From assembly GCA_046297495.1 (NCBI GenBank), contig JBKBIP010000020.1, positions 46,906 to 110,905 of the forward strand: a DNA stretch of 64,000 bases. The letters run 5' to 3'. The stretch is from JBKBIP01 sp046297495 (lineage in GTDB: Bacteria > Planctomycetota > Planctomycetia > Gemmatales > Gemmataceae). The notes under the pieces were generated by a model. It searched no databases. It saw only the letters and a list, made by a program, of their open reading frames with translations, and was not told the origin of the DNA. A program made the position numbers and the translations under genes. Shown piece after piece: positions 44,362 to 53,528 of this stretch. Position 1 is the stretch's first letter; each line of letters starts with the position of its first letter.

Positions 44362-46284
44362 ATGGCCGATGACAAAGTGGATGGGCGCGAGATCGACTAT
44401 CGTCAATTGCTGCCGTGGACGAACATCTTTCGCGGGTTTCGAGTGGCCCTCGATCCCAAGAAATTGCTGCTGGCGGCGGGCGGCATCGCGGTAATGGCGT
44501 TTGGTTGGTGGATTTTGGCCCTCATGTTCTACAGCCCGCAAAGCAAGCGGCCCATGCCGGATGACTATCCGGTTCAAATGGAGAAATTCACCAACATCGA
44601 CGACGAAGCGGCCCGGACCGCCAAGGCGCGGCAAGCCTCGTGGCAGGAATTCAAGACTGCCCGCGCCAAATGGAACTTACTGCACCGTGCCGCCGGCAAT
44701 AGTCCCGTTTGGACCGACGCCGCCGACTTGGCCCCAAGCCGCGACGAGTATGATCGTCTCCGGCCCGTCTTTGACTATCTCGATGAACAAGTCGCTAAAC
44801 AAGCCAAGACCGAATCTCAATTGCGTGAGGAAATCTTGGCGGGTAAGCAGGTTTTGCCCGTTGACATGGAAGTGGATGGCAAAAAAGTGAGTAACTCGCT
44901 GGCCATCGTGTGGCTGAATCGCACGCAGCCCCCTTACGGCACGCTGCGTATCGGCCCCTGGTTCGAGGATCGCGGCCCCAATCCGTTTTTAATGGTGACG
45001 GGGCAGGCCCAAGCCGTTTCCAGCGGCGGGCACTTCGTGGACTGGTTGTTGACCAAGGAAATCCCGGTCCTGGTCGAGCCGCTCGTCAAGTTCTTTCTGC
45101 CCGTCGTGTACCTGGTCAGTCCCGAGGCCGGCTTTTGGAACCGCTTTTATTTCCTACTGGTCATCGTGTGGACGCTGGCCACCTGGGGCTTGTTCGGCGG
45201 CGCCATCACGCGCATGGCTACCGTGAAACTGGCTCGTAATGAAAATGTCGGCCTGATGGAGTCGCTACGCTTCGTCGGGACCCGGTATCGGGAATACCTC
45301 TTGGCGCCCCTCTTCCCCCTGGCATTGGTGGCGGTCGTGGTCATCGGTCTGGCCCTTTTTGGTGTCATCGGCATGATTCCAGTCGTGGGAGACATCGTTT
45401 GGTACGGGCTCTTGATGCCATTGGTTCTGATAGGCGGTCTGATCATGGCCGTCGTCCTGGTTGGCTTGGTCGGTTGGCCGATGATGTACGCCACCATCAG
45501 CACCGAAGGGGAGGACAGCTTTGACGCCATCAGCCGGTCGTACAGCTATGTCTATCAATACATCTGGCACTACGCCTGGTACAGCGTGGTGGCCTTGGCG
45601 TATGGGGCCGTGGTCGTGTTCTTTGTGGGTCTCATGGGCTCGCTGGTGGTTTATCTCGGCAAATGGTCCGTGGGCCAATGGACGACGCAATCCCGCGATC
45701 CGTCGTTCCTGTTCGTTTATGCGCCGACTTCCTTCGGCTGGCGCGACTTGCTGCTGCAAGGGGCCATGACGGAAGGGGGCCAGAGCGTCGTTCAAAATGG
45801 CGTGATCAACGCCACCACCTACGCCGCCTATGTCAGTGAAATGACCTGGTACAACACCGCCGGCGCTGCCTTGGTGACAGTGTGGTTGTATCTGTTCTTC
45901 CTGGCTATTGTGGGTTTTGGTTATAGTTATTTTTGGTCGGCGAGCACCATCATCTACCTGCTGATGCGGCGTCGAGTGGATGAAACCGACATGGAGGAAG
46001 TCTATCTCGAGGAAGAGGCGGGGCCGGAAGCCTACACGACGGCATCGAGCGTCCCCGCGCCGCCGGCCAGTCCCAACCTGCAAATGGTGGAAACGCCGAC
46101 CTTGCGCGCGACCGCGCCGCCGCCGGAACCCTCGCCGCCTCCTCTCGCGCCCAAGCCGGAGTCGGAACCCGCTCCGGCGACCACCCCGGCTCCCACGGCG
46201 ACCGCCTCGGCGTCCAACGAGGAGCAAACGCCAACGCCCAACGCGAATGATAGCGACGTCAAAGCCCACAAGGAAGAAGAGTAG
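44362..46284 (+). CDS. Multi-pass membrane protein, 640 aa (unknown)
   Basis: No family recognised. One membrane segment is near the N-terminus (LLAAGGIAVMAFGWWILALM), then a 200-residue soluble part, then at least five more segments (FYFLLVIVWTLATWGLFGGA, FPLALVAVVVIGLALFGVIG, LVLIGGLIMAVVLVGLVGWP, YSVVALAYGAVVVFFVGLMG, ALVTVWLYLFFLAIVGFGYS). A Pro/Ala-rich acidic tail ends the protein. Similar long membrane proteins are widespread in planctomycetes. ATG 44362 has GGGAG six bases upstream; a longer frame from 44287 is unsupported. Confidence 0.78.
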   Translation: MADDKVDGREIDYRQLLPWTNIFRGFRVALDPKKLLLAAGGIAVMAFGWWILALMFYSPQSKRPMPDDYPVQMEKFTNIDDEAARTAKARQASWQEFKTARAKWNLLHRAAGNSPVWTDAADLAPSRDEYDRLRPVFDYLDEQVAKQAKTESQLREEILAGKQVLPVDMEVDGKKVSNSLAIVWLNRTQPPYGTLRIGPWFEDRGPNPFLMVTGQAQAVSSGGHFVDWLLTKEIPVLVEPLVKFFLPVVYLVSPEAGFWNRFYFLLVIVWTLATWGLFGGAITRMATVKLARNENVGLMESLRFVGTRYREYLLAPLFPLALVAVVVIGLALFGVIGMIPVVGDIVWYGLLMPLVLIGGLIMAVVLVGLVGWPMMYATISTEGEDSFDAISRSYSYVYQYIWHYAWYSVVALAYGAVVVFFVGLMGSLVVYLGKWSVGQWTTQSRDPSFLFVYAPTSFGWRDLLLQGAMTEGGQSVVQNGVINATTYAAYVSEMTWYNTAGAALVTVWLYLFFLAIVGFGYSYFWSASTIIYLLMRRRVDETDMEEVYLEEEAGPEAYTTASSVPAPPASPNLQMVETPTLRATAPPPEPSPPPLAPKPESEPAPATTPAPTATASASNEEQTPTPNANDSDVKAHKEEE

Positions 46285-46373
46285 GCGTTCTTCGATTTTC
46301 GTTAGACAAAAGGGGGATGCACTGGTTAGCGCGAACCACTGCGTCCCCATCCGCGTGAAAGGATGCCCTGATC

Positions 46374-47372
46374 ATGTCACGTCCCGTGGCCTTGCACACC
46401 GGCCCCTGGATGGATGTGCCCTTGGAGGAGCTGGCGCAAACAGCCAGTGAATGGGGCTATCAGGGGCTGGACTTGGCGTGTGGCGGCGATCATCTCGAAG
46501 TGCAACGCGCCCTGAGCCAGCCCGATTACTGTTCGCGCTTGCTGGAGCTGCTGGCGCGTTGCGAGCTGAGCGTGACAGGCATCAGCAACCACCGTGTCGG
46601 TCAGGCCATCGGTGATGTCATCGACGCCCGCCATCAAGCGTGGCTGCCGGATTATGTTTGGGGAGACGGCCAACCCGCGGAAGTCCGCCAGCGAGCCGTC
46701 GAGGAAATGGTGGATACCATCCGCGTGGCCCAGAAACTGGGGGTGGCCGTGGTCAGCGGCTTCACCGGCTCGGCGCTGTGGCCCGCCATCGCCAGCTTTC
46801 CCCCGCCCACGCCGCGACAAATTGCTGAGCTATTGCGGCAATTCGCGGATACTTGGGAGCCGATTCTCGACGTGTGCCAGGAGTGCGGCGTCCGTTTCGC
46901 CCTGGAAGTCGCGCCGGGACAAATCGCGTTCGATCTCCACAGCGCCGAACAGGTGCTAGATGCGCTGCCTGGCCGGGCGGAATTTGGGTTCGCCTTTTCC
47001 CCTGCTCAACTTCATTGGCAGGGAGTCGATCCCGTCGAATTCGCGCGCCGTTTTCCAGAGCGCATTTATCAAGTCTTTATCGCCGACATAGCTTTATCTT
47101 TATCAGGCCGCTCCGGCATCTTCAATTCCTATCTCCCCAGCGGCGATCCGCGCCGCGGTTGGGATTGGCGCTCGCCGGGACACGGCGGCATTGATTGGGA
47201 GGGCGTCATCCGCGCCGTGCATGCCAGCGGTTACGACGGCCCCCTGACGGTACATTGGCAAGACCCCGGCATGGACCGCGACCACGGCGCCGACGACGCC
47301 TGCAAGTTCGTGCAACGGCTCGATTTTCCCGCCCCCAGCCGGGATGCGGCGGAGCCATTTCGGGAAGTGTGA
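46374..47372 (+). CDS. Sugar phosphate isomerase/epimerase-like TIM barrel protein
   Basis: The 332-residue protein has the xylose isomerase-like TIM-barrel layout of the AP endonuclease 2 superfamily: WGYQGLDLACGGDHLEVQRA, ELSVTGISNHRVGQAIGD, GVRFALEVAPGQIAFDLHSA with the metal glutamate, a FSPAQLHWQGVDP histidine strand, YQVFIADIALSLSGRSG and YDGPLTVHWQDPGMDRDHGA. Such proteins isomerise or epimerise sugars or sugar acids using a divalent metal. Substrate is not evident. ATG 46374 has AAAGGATG upstream. A repeat hairpin follows the stop. Confidence 0.85.
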   Translation: MSRPVALHTGPWMDVPLEELAQTASEWGYQGLDLACGGDHLEVQRALSQPDYCSRLLELLARCELSVTGISNHRVGQAIGDVIDARHQAWLPDYVWGDGQPAEVRQRAVEEMVDTIRVAQKLGVAVVSGFTGSALWPAIASFPPPTPRQIAELLRQFADTWEPILDVCQECGVRFALEVAPGQIAFDLHSAEQVLDALPGRAEFGFAFSPAQLHWQGVDPVEFARRFPERIYQVFIADIALSLSGRSGIFNSYLPSGDPRRGWDWRSPGHGGIDWEGVIRAVHASGYDGPLTVHWQDPGMDRDHGADDACKFVQRLDFPAPSRDAAEPFREV

Positions 47373-47380
47373 CCATTGAG

Positions 47381-47429
47381 TTTCATCGGTTCGCGCGGGT
47401 TTTGGTCTCCGCACGCGAAACGATGAATC
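47381..47429. repeat. Dispersed ATTCATCG hairpin element
   Basis: TTTCATCGGTTCGCGCG (47381-47397) pairs with CACGCGAAACGATGAATC (47412-47429) with two mismatches, 14-base loop. It is between two convergent genes, where it may act as a terminator or spacer. Confidence 0.65.
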
Positions 47430-47471
47430 ACCATCCTAATCCAACATAAAGACGGATGATCCTTTTGCCTA

Positions 47472-47729
47472 TCACCACCCCAGCCCCTTGCGTAAATCCT
47501 CCAAGCCTCCTTTAAGGGCTTCATCCTCGGTGGCGTAGGTGGCACTGCTTTCCAGATGTTTGCCGTTGATGGTCTGTTGCACGGCGCAGCCGAAACGGCC
47601 CGCCATCGGTTTGGGCGTGAGCACATACTGCGGCGCGCCGTCGAGCAGCACCACCCAGCGGTCGTGCGCCGGGTCCTTGCGAATGGCGCCGCCACGGCGG
47701 GCCAACCACTCGGGCGCTGTCAGGGGCAT
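47472..47729 (-). CDS. Small conserved-type protein, 85 aa (unknown)
   Basis: Family not recognised. Soluble; the first half has a beta-like DRWVVLLDGAPQYVLTPKPM segment around a hydrophobic core, followed by GRFGCAVQQTINGKHLESSA and an acidic helix (TEDEALKGGLEDLRKGLGW). ATG 47729 has AAAGGG eight bases upstream, which supports translation. It lies 28 bases after the MFS gene on the same strand and is probably co-transcribed with it. Confidence 0.65.
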   Translation of the reverse strand: MPLTAPEWLARRGGAIRKDPAHDRWVVLLDGAPQYVLTPKPMAGRFGCAVQQTINGKHLESSATYATEDEALKGGLEDLRKGLGW

Positions 47730-47757
47730 GGCAACAACCCTTTCATCCGAATGCCAA

Positions 47758-49161
47758 TCATTCTGGTAGAGGTTTCCCTTTGGTTTCCGGGGCGAATGGC
47801 AGCACGAGCAGGCCGAGCAAGAAGAACGAACACATCGTCACTCCCGCATAGCGCAAGCTCAAGCCCGCCTCGACGCTTTCGTGATGATGATAGACCCTGC
47901 TGGCCAGCAAACCGATAGTCAACGGTCCGACGGCGGCGACATAACGGCCCACATTGTAACAGAATGAGATGCCGGTACTGCGCAACCGAGTCGGAAACAG
48001 CTCTGGGAAGTAGATGGCATAACCGCCGAACAAACTCAGTTGGAAAAAGCCCATGAGGGGGATCATCCAAAATACATCGGCGAAGCTGTTCAAGAACCAG
48101 AAGGTCATGGCCGTGCTCAGCAAGGCCATCGCGAACGCCAAGGCGAACGTGGGACGGCGCCCCAGATAGTTGGTTATCTTGCTGAACGAATAAATGCCGA
48201 AGAAGGCCCCCAGATTTTGCACCAGGGACATGATACCGACCCAATATGTCAACTTCGCGTTCACTTCGGCAGCCGTCAACCCCTGGGCTTCAAAAGTTTG
48301 GCGAAAGACCATGCGAACCAGCTCGAAGCTGTAAAAGCCGATACCCCACAGGCCGATAATGCCCGGAGCGGAGAGCAACAAACCGATGATGGCGTTTTTG
48401 CGCCAGCGGGGATCGCCGAACAGTTCTCCATACGAACCGATGCGTTTGCTATCTCCTTCTTCCTCGGAGACAGCGGCTTTCCAGCGTTCCGGCTCGCGGA
48501 GCCACCAACGAATGACGATGGCCAACAAGGCCGGGACGGCGCCGATCACGAACATCAAACGCCAGGCGCTCACACCCGTTGTCTCTACTACTTCCGGGTT
48601 CATGCCCAGCCCGATGTTAATGAGGGCGGCGGTCATGTTGCCCACGGCAGAGAGCGCTTGCAACCAGCCCAAGGCATGAGTGCGAGCGCGGTCGGGCATG
48701 ACTTCCGCCACCAAGGCCACCCCCACGGCAAACTCGCCCCCCACTCCCAAGCCAGTCAGAAAGCGATAGAAGGCAAAATCCCAAATACTGACGGACAAGG
48801 CGCTCAGACCTGTGAACACCGAGTACATCAAAATGGTGATGAGCATGGTTTTGGCGCGGCCGATTCGGTCCCCCAAGACGCCGAAGCAGATGCCCCCTGT
48901 GGCCCAGCCGAACATGAAAATCATCGTGGCGATGCCACCATAAAATTGCAGATCGGGGTCCGAAGGGGACATGTTCATCAGCTCGGTCACGGCCGGCATA
49001 CGGGCCAGCAGGAACAGTTGCTGATCCATCGTATCGAACAGCCAACCGAGAGCGGCCACGGCTAAAACGAACCAGTGATAGCCCGTCAAGCCACGATACC
49101 AGGGTTGGCCATCGTAGAGATGTTGTTCAGAGGTCGAGGTTTTTTCATCAAAGGAGTGCAT
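47758..49161 (-). CDS. Major facilitator superfamily transporter
   Basis: A 467-residue carrier with 12 predicted membrane segments. The MFS signature between helices 2 and 3 is present (GVLGDRIGRAKT), along with FYRFLTGLGVGGEFAVGVAL in helix 4 and a second half starting NAIIGLLLSAPGIIGLWGIG. It is closest in character to the metabolite:proton symporter/sugar porter groups (sialate, shikimate, aromatic acid types); the substrate is not evident. ATG 49161 has GAGG four bases upstream; the earlier TTG at 49176 is less likely. Confidence 0.88.
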   Translation of the reverse strand: MHSFDEKTSTSEQHLYDGQPWYRGLTGYHWFVLAVAALGWLFDTMDQQLFLLARMPAVTELMNMSPSDPDLQFYGGIATMIFMFGWATGGICFGVLGDRIGRAKTMLITILMYSVFTGLSALSVSIWDFAFYRFLTGLGVGGEFAVGVALVAEVMPDRARTHALGWLQALSAVGNMTAALINIGLGMNPEVVETTGVSAWRLMFVIGAVPALLAIVIRWWLREPERWKAAVSEEEGDSKRIGSYGELFGDPRWRKNAIIGLLLSAPGIIGLWGIGFYSFELVRMVFRQTFEAQGLTAAEVNAKLTYWVGIMSLVQNLGAFFGIYSFSKITNYLGRRPTFALAFAMALLSTAMTFWFLNSFADVFWMIPLMGFFQLSLFGGYAIYFPELFPTRLRSTGISFCYNVGRYVAAVGPLTIGLLASRVYHHHESVEAGLSLRYAGVTMCSFFLLGLLVLPFAPETKGKPLPE

Positions 49162-49329
49162 GACACCTCGTTGCAAAACAGAATGAAAAGCGAATCGTCC
49201 AGGCGCAGGATGTTATTGGTATAGCGGGGCATGAAGCGGAATGCCAGCATTTCCGTTGGATAAATTCCTTCGGTATGATAGAGATTTTCCCAGGCAAGCA
49301 AGAGGGGACCGGCGAAAAAGAGGAACCTC

Positions 49330-50148
49330 ATGGCAAACCAAGAGTTAGACATCGGCTTTCTCGGCGCGGGCAAGATGGCGACCGCTTTGGCCAAGGGGTG
49401 GATCGCGGCGGGGCTGGCCACTCCCGCTAGCATCAAGGCCAGCGATCCGCTTCCCCAAGCTCGGCAGGCGTTCACGGCGGATACCGGCGCGGCCGCCGTC
49501 GCCGACAATCGAGAAGTCGTGGCCGCCAGTGAAGTGCTCATCCTGGCGGTCAAGCCGCAGTCGATGTATGACTTGCTCACGGATATCCGCCCCGCCCTGA
49601 CGCCGCATCATTTGGTCGTGTCCATCGCGGCGGGGATCACGTTGCGCTTTCTCAGCGCCGAGCTGGGGCCGCATTGCCGGCTCATTCGCGTCATGCCGAA
49701 CACCCCTTGCCTGGTCGGGGCCTGCGCGGCGGGCTATGCCGTCGGCGAGGCGGCGACTGCCGAGGATGCCGCCCTGGTGGGGCGCTTGCTCAACGCCGTG
49801 GGCCGAGCTTTTCCGGTGTCCGAACATTTGCTCGATGCGGTCACCGGACTGAGCGGCAGCGGGCCAGCGTTCGTCTATCTGATCATTGAAGCGTTGAGCG
49901 ATGGTGGCGTGCGCGCCGGCTTACCGCGCGACGTGGCTACTGCCCTCGCGGCCCAAACGGTTTTCGGCGCGGCCAAAATGGTCCTGGAAACTGGCCAGCA
50001 CCCCGGCCCGTTGAAGGACGCCGTCACCAGCCCCGGCGGCACCACCATCGCCGGTCTGCACGAGTTGGAACGGGGCGCCCTGCGCGCCACCCTCATGAAC
50101 GCCGTCGTCGCCGCCACCCAACGGGCCGAGGAATTGGGAAGACAGTGA
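49330..50148 (+). CDS. proC: Pyrroline-5-carboxylate reductase
   Basis: ProC performs the last step of proline synthesis, NAD(P)H-dependent reduction of pyrroline-5-carboxylate. The 272-residue protein has the Rossmann GFLGAGKMATALAKG (9-23), LILAVKPQ, the conserved RVMPNTPCLVGAC and the family signature in LDAVTGLSGSGPAFVYLIIE and DAVTSPGGTTIAGLHELE. ATG 49330 has GAGGAA upstream. A small gene follows two bases after the stop. Confidence 0.95.
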   Translation: MANQELDIGFLGAGKMATALAKGWIAAGLATPASIKASDPLPQARQAFTADTGAAAVADNREVVAASEVLILAVKPQSMYDLLTDIRPALTPHHLVVSIAAGITLRFLSAELGPHCRLIRVMPNTPCLVGACAAGYAVGEAATAEDAALVGRLLNAVGRAFPVSEHLLDAVTGLSGSGPAFVYLIIEALSDGGVRAGLPRDVATALAAQTVFGAAKMVLETGQHPGPLKDAVTSPGGTTIAGLHELERGALRATLMNAVVAATQRAEELGRQ

Positions 50149-50150
50149 CG

Positions 50151-50414
50151 ATGGCCGGTTACACAGGTATGACCGTGGCGGAAATTCTGCGCTTGAAAAA
50201 AGCCCGTATCAGGAAGGCCCCTGTGGAAGCAGGTTCCCCAAGCTGGGATGATATAATGCCTCTTACTTGGGAAGAGATCGTGCGTGGAGTTGGTGGCGGA
50301 ACCAAAAAGTTGATTCATCGCTTCGCACCCGCTGCCAAGCGCGAAGCGATGAATCCAGTCCATCGTAAAGACCGACTTCGCTATGCGCGAAGCGATGAAT
50401 CCAGTCCATCGTAA
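50151..50414 (+). CDS. Small protein with altered C-terminus, 87 aa
   Basis: The N-terminal 50 residues (MTVAEILRLKKARIRKAP, GSPSWDDIMPLTWEEIV) look like a small planctomycete protein I have seen elsewhere, which ends in a different basic helical tail. Here, after KKLIHRFAP, the frame runs into the dispersed repeat and its 46-bp tandem duplication (50339-50430) and ends with KREAMNPVHRKDRLRYARSD. The C-terminus thus seems replaced by repeat-derived sequence. ATG 50151 sits two bases after proC, probably coupled. Confidence 0.5.
   Translation: MAGYTGMTVAEILRLKKARIRKAPVEAGSPSWDDIMPLTWEEIVRGVGGGTKKLIHRFAPAAKREAMNPVHRKDRLRYARSDESSPS
50312..50355. repeat. Perfect 15-bp hairpin of the dispersed family
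   Basis: GATTCATCGCTTCGC (50312-50326) and GCGAAGCGATGAATC (50341-50355) are exact reverse complements, 14-base loop. Confidence 0.75.
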
Positions 50415-50430
50415 AGACCGACTTCGCTAT
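50339..50430 (+). repeat. 46-bp tandem duplication, two perfect copies
   Basis: 50339-50384 and 50385-50430 are identical (each starts GCGCGAAGCGATGAATCC and ends GACCGACTTCGCTAT). The duplication includes the right arm of the hairpin at 50312-50355 and lies inside the C-terminal codons of the small gene at 50151. Confidence 0.85.
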
Positions 50431-50484
50431 ATCATCTCGTGCCGAATTCGTCAACTCTCTCTCCCCTTTTCTCTCGAAAATGAT

Positions 50485-50490
50485 TATAAT
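50485..50490 (+). promoter_or_regulatory. Candidate -10 box for guaA
   Basis: TATAAT in ATGATTATAATGATTG lies 88 bases before guaA. No convincing -35 hexamer is found. Confidence 0.3.
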
Positions 50491-50577
50491 GATTGTTTCT
50501 CTCCTGGCTCTCAGCTTGCGTCGCAACGGATCGCCGTGACACTTTGTTCCTGAAACCATTTCAACCACGAAAACCTT

Positions 50578-52143
50578 ATGACCGCACTGCCCGAAAGCGA
50601 ACGGGTATTGATTTTGGATTTCGGCTCGCAATACAGCCAGCTCATCGCTCGGCGGGTGCGCGAGCAACAGGTCTTCTGCCAGATTGTTCGGCACAACTTG
50701 TCGGCGGAACGGCTGAGGGAGCTGGCCCCCAAAGGGCTGATTCTCTCCGGCGGGCCGGCCAGCGTTTATGAACCCGGCGCGCCGACGTGCGACCCGGCTA
50801 TCTTCGATTTGGGCGTTCCCATTCTCGGCATCTGTTATGGGATGCAACTGGCATGTCAGCTGCTCGGTGGCCAAGTGCGACCGGGACGCAGCCGGGAGTA
50901 TGGACGAACGGCCTGCCGCGTCATCCAGCCTGACGGACTATTCGCCGGAGTGCCGGAGGAAACGGTCGTCTGGATGAGTCACGGCGATCAGGTGAACGCG
51001 GTCCAAGGTGATTTCGAGGCCCTGGCCGCCACCCCCGCCTGTTCACTGGCGGCGGTGCGTCATCGCCAGCGGCCGGTGTTTGGCCTGCAATTCCATCCCG
51101 AAGTCAGTCACACCCCCTACGGCAGCCGGATTTTGCGGAACTTTCTCTATGAAGTGTGCGGCTGTCATGGCTTGTGGGTCATGCAATCCTTCGTGGACCA
51201 AACGGTTGCCGAGCTGCGCCAGCGCGTCGGGTCGGGCTGGGTCATTTGTGGCTTGTCCGGTGGCGTCGATTCGTCGGTGACGGCGGCTTTGCTCATTCAG
51301 GCGTTGGGGGAGCAAGTGGCCTGCATCTTCGTGGACAATGGTTTGCTGCGTCAGGGAGAAGTCGAGGCCGTCGAAGAAACATTTCGAGGCCATTTCCATG
51401 CCGATTTGCACGTCGTCGATGCCCGCGCGCGGTTCCTGAACGTGCTGGCCGGCATCGACGATCCGCAGGAAAAACGCCGTCGCATCGGCCATGCCTTTAT
51501 CGATGTCTTTAAGGAAGAGGCCCGGAAACTGGAAGCGGAACGCGGTCCGTGCTCCTTCTTGGCCCAGGGAACCTTGTATCCCGATGTCATCGAAAGCGGC
51601 GCCGCCGCGGACGGCCCCGCCGCTACCATCAAGACCCATCACAATGTCGGTGGCCTACCGGCGGAATTGGGCTTCGAGCTGATCGAACCGCTCAAGGACT
51701 TGTTCAAGGACGAGGTCCGCCAGCTGGGATTGCAGCTCGGCTTGCCGGAGGAGATCGTCTGGCGGCATCCGTTCCCCGGTCCCGGTCTGGCCGTGCGCTG
51801 TCTCGGTCCCGTCAATGCTGAGCGCCTGGACACGCTACGTCAAGCTGATGCCATTCTTATCGAGGAATTGCGCGACGCTGGCTGGTATCGGCGCACGGCC
51901 CAAGCGTTCGCCGTGCTCTTGCCCATCCATTCCGTCGGCGTCATGGGGGATTTCCGCACCTACGAAAACGTCGTCGCCATCCGCGCCGTGCAGAGTGACG
52001 ATTTCATGACCGCCGACTGGTCGCCGTTGCCCTATGATCTATTGGGCCGCGTCTCCACGCGCATCATCAACGAAGTCAAGGGGGTCAACCGCGTCGTGTA
52101 TGACATCAGCAGCAAACCACCCGCGACGATTGAATGGGAATAG
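50578..52143 (+). CDS. guaA: GMP synthase (glutamine-hydrolysing)
   Basis: GuaA converts XMP to GMP using ATP and glutamine. The 521-residue protein has both usual halves: the class I glutaminase with Cys86 in GICYGMQLACQLLGG and the HPEVSHT histidine, and the ATP pyrophosphatase with the PP-loop GLSGGVDSS (225-233), then the C-terminal dimer domain ending ISSKPPATIEWE as in most GuaA proteins. The ATG at 50578 has no clear Shine-Dalgarno. It is convergent with lgt. Confidence 0.97.
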   Translation: MTALPESERVLILDFGSQYSQLIARRVREQQVFCQIVRHNLSAERLRELAPKGLILSGGPASVYEPGAPTCDPAIFDLGVPILGICYGMQLACQLLGGQVRPGRSREYGRTACRVIQPDGLFAGVPEETVVWMSHGDQVNAVQGDFEALAATPACSLAAVRHRQRPVFGLQFHPEVSHTPYGSRILRNFLYEVCGCHGLWVMQSFVDQTVAELRQRVGSGWVICGLSGGVDSSVTAALLIQALGEQVACIFVDNGLLRQGEVEAVEETFRGHFHADLHVVDARARFLNVLAGIDDPQEKRRRIGHAFIDVFKEEARKLEAERGPCSFLAQGTLYPDVIESGAAADGPAATIKTHHNVGGLPAELGFELIEPLKDLFKDEVRQLGLQLGLPEEIVWRHPFPGPGLAVRCLGPVNAERLDTLRQADAILIEELRDAGWYRRTAQAFAVLLPIHSVGVMGDFRTYENVVAIRAVQSDDFMTADWSPLPYDLLGRVSTRIINEVKGVNRVVYDISSKPPATIEWE

Positions 52144-52178
52144 GCGGAGCATGGGATTCCGCATCTTTGAAGTGGTCA

Positions 52179-52195
52179 GCGCGAAACGATGAATC
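52179..52195. repeat. Copy of the dispersed GCGAAnCGATGAATC motif
   Basis: GCGCGAAACGATGAATC lies between the convergent guaA and lgt genes, touching the lgt stop codon. No good left arm is visible. Confidence 0.55.
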
Positions 52196-53510
52196 ATTTA
52201 GCTAATGTCTCTCTAAATGGGAGTCCTGCCGCTGAATATTGCGCGGGCTTCCGCCACAAGTAAATGGCCAACGCGACGGCAGCCAGCAAGACCAAGATAC
52301 TGCCATTCTGTGACAACGTCATACCGAATGCTACCGGGTCGGTGTCATTGCGCAGCATCTCGTTGACGAAGCGATGAATGGCATACGTGAACATGAACAA
52401 CACCATCACGGCGCCGTCGTGCCGTTTGAACGGTTCATACGCCAGCAAGAGTAAAAAAATCAACAACGTGCTGATCGTTTCATAGAGCTGCGTGGGGTGC
52501 AAACCGAGCGTGCGCGGCTGGATGGGGGGCAAGGGGATGATCTGGCCGTCTCGTTCCACGGTCAGTCGCAAGTCTGTCTGGCCGCGCGGCCAGTTGTAAA
52601 CGAGGTGATCCCGTAAGACATCGTGAACGGAATACTTCAAACCGTGACCATAGACATAATCATCCAGAACGCTTTGATCTTTTTGAAACTCCTTGGGATC
52701 GCCGTAAGTGATCTTGAGCGCGCTTTGACCTTGTTCGTCGAACAAGGCTTGCTGGCCAGGCGAGTGCCGCGCGCGTAGGACATTGGCCAACTGATTCACG
52801 ATGGCCGGCGCCCCCTGTACTTGTACGATGATGTTATTGGCGATGCCATCCACTTGTACAATCTTGTCCCCACTTCGCAAACCGGCCTGGTCCGCCGATG
52901 AGCCTGGCTCCACTTGATCTACCACGGTGCGCGGATCGTTGAATTCACTCTCCGCGAGAGTAGTGAAACCAGCGGCGGTCTGGTAGCCTTGGCTGACAAG
53001 CGGATAGCGGGCGGGAGCCGACAGAGGATAGGTGATCGACCAGCAATCGGGACACGCGACTTCGCCATAGCAGCAGCCGTTGAGCAAACAGCCAACCCGC
53101 CCCAGACTCAATCCCAATGCCGCCACCGGAGCCACGATGTCGGCCACCTTCCAGCTGGAAATCGCGTGCTTGCGCAGGATGAAATAATAGGCCAGGAAGT
53201 AGCCTACCACGCCGCCGATGGCCGAGCCGTAGAAAACCAGTCCCCCCTCCCAAATCTTGAAGAAGGTCGAAAGGGGTTGTTGATACTGGATCATATAGAC
53301 GATGCGGGCGCCGATGATCCCCACCACGAAAATCCAGATCGCCAGGTCCTGAATATGTTCCTTGGCGATGCCGACCTTCACCGCCCGCCGCCCTGCCAGC
53401 CAAGTGCAGACGACGAAGGTGACGAACAACATCAAGCCGAAGCCGTAAATGGGAATCCCATCCGGCGTCCAAGGGGTGTAAATCGGCAGCCAGAAGAGAA
53501 CTTGACGCAT
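52194..53510 (-). CDS. lgt: Prolipoprotein diacylglyceryl transferase with inserted PDZ domain
   Basis: Lgt attaches diacylglycerol to the lipobox cysteine of prolipoproteins. The Lgt frame is clear: PIYTPWTPDGIPIYGFGLML, FVVGIIGARIVYMIQY, WEGGLVFYGSAIGG, LSLGRVGCLLNGCCYG with the conserved Arg138, GLHPTQLYE (336-344), and two final membrane helices. At 438 residues it exceeds the usual 260-300. The excess is an insertion of about 150 residues (about 185-335) containing a PDZ-like segment, VDQVEPGSSADQAGLRSGDK then IVQVDG (197-222). From the membrane topology this insert would face the periplasm. ATG 53510 follows AAGGA at eight to nine bases. Confidence 0.93.
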   Translation of the reverse strand: MRQVLFWLPIYTPWTPDGIPIYGFGLMLFVTFVVCTWLAGRRAVKVGIAKEHIQDLAIWIFVVGIIGARIVYMIQYQQPLSTFFKIWEGGLVFYGSAIGGVVGYFLAYYFILRKHAISSWKVADIVAPVAALGLSLGRVGCLLNGCCYGEVACPDCWSITYPLSAPARYPLVSQGYQTAAGFTTLAESEFNDPRTVVDQVEPGSSADQAGLRSGDKIVQVDGIANNIIVQVQGAPAIVNQLANVLRARHSPGQQALFDEQGQSALKITYGDPKEFQKDQSVLDDYVYGHGLKYSVHDVLRDHLVYNWPRGQTDLRLTVERDGQIIPLPPIQPRTLGLHPTQLYETISTLLIFLLLLAYEPFKRHDGAVMVLFMFTYAIHRFVNEMLRNDTDPVAFGMTLSQNGSILVLLAAVALAIYLWRKPAQYSAAGLPFRETLAK

Positions 53511-53528
53511 AATGAAAAAGAATCCTTT

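Noticed and set aside
45265..46350. Minus-strand ORF (361 codons) opposite the multi-pass membrane protein
   Set aside because: The plus-strand protein has clear membrane helices and a ribosome site; the minus frame is Arg/His-rich low complexity.
48040..49065. Plus-strand ORF (341 codons) opposite the MFS gene
   Set aside because: Shadow of a clear MFS transporter; Gly/His/Gln-rich with no domain.
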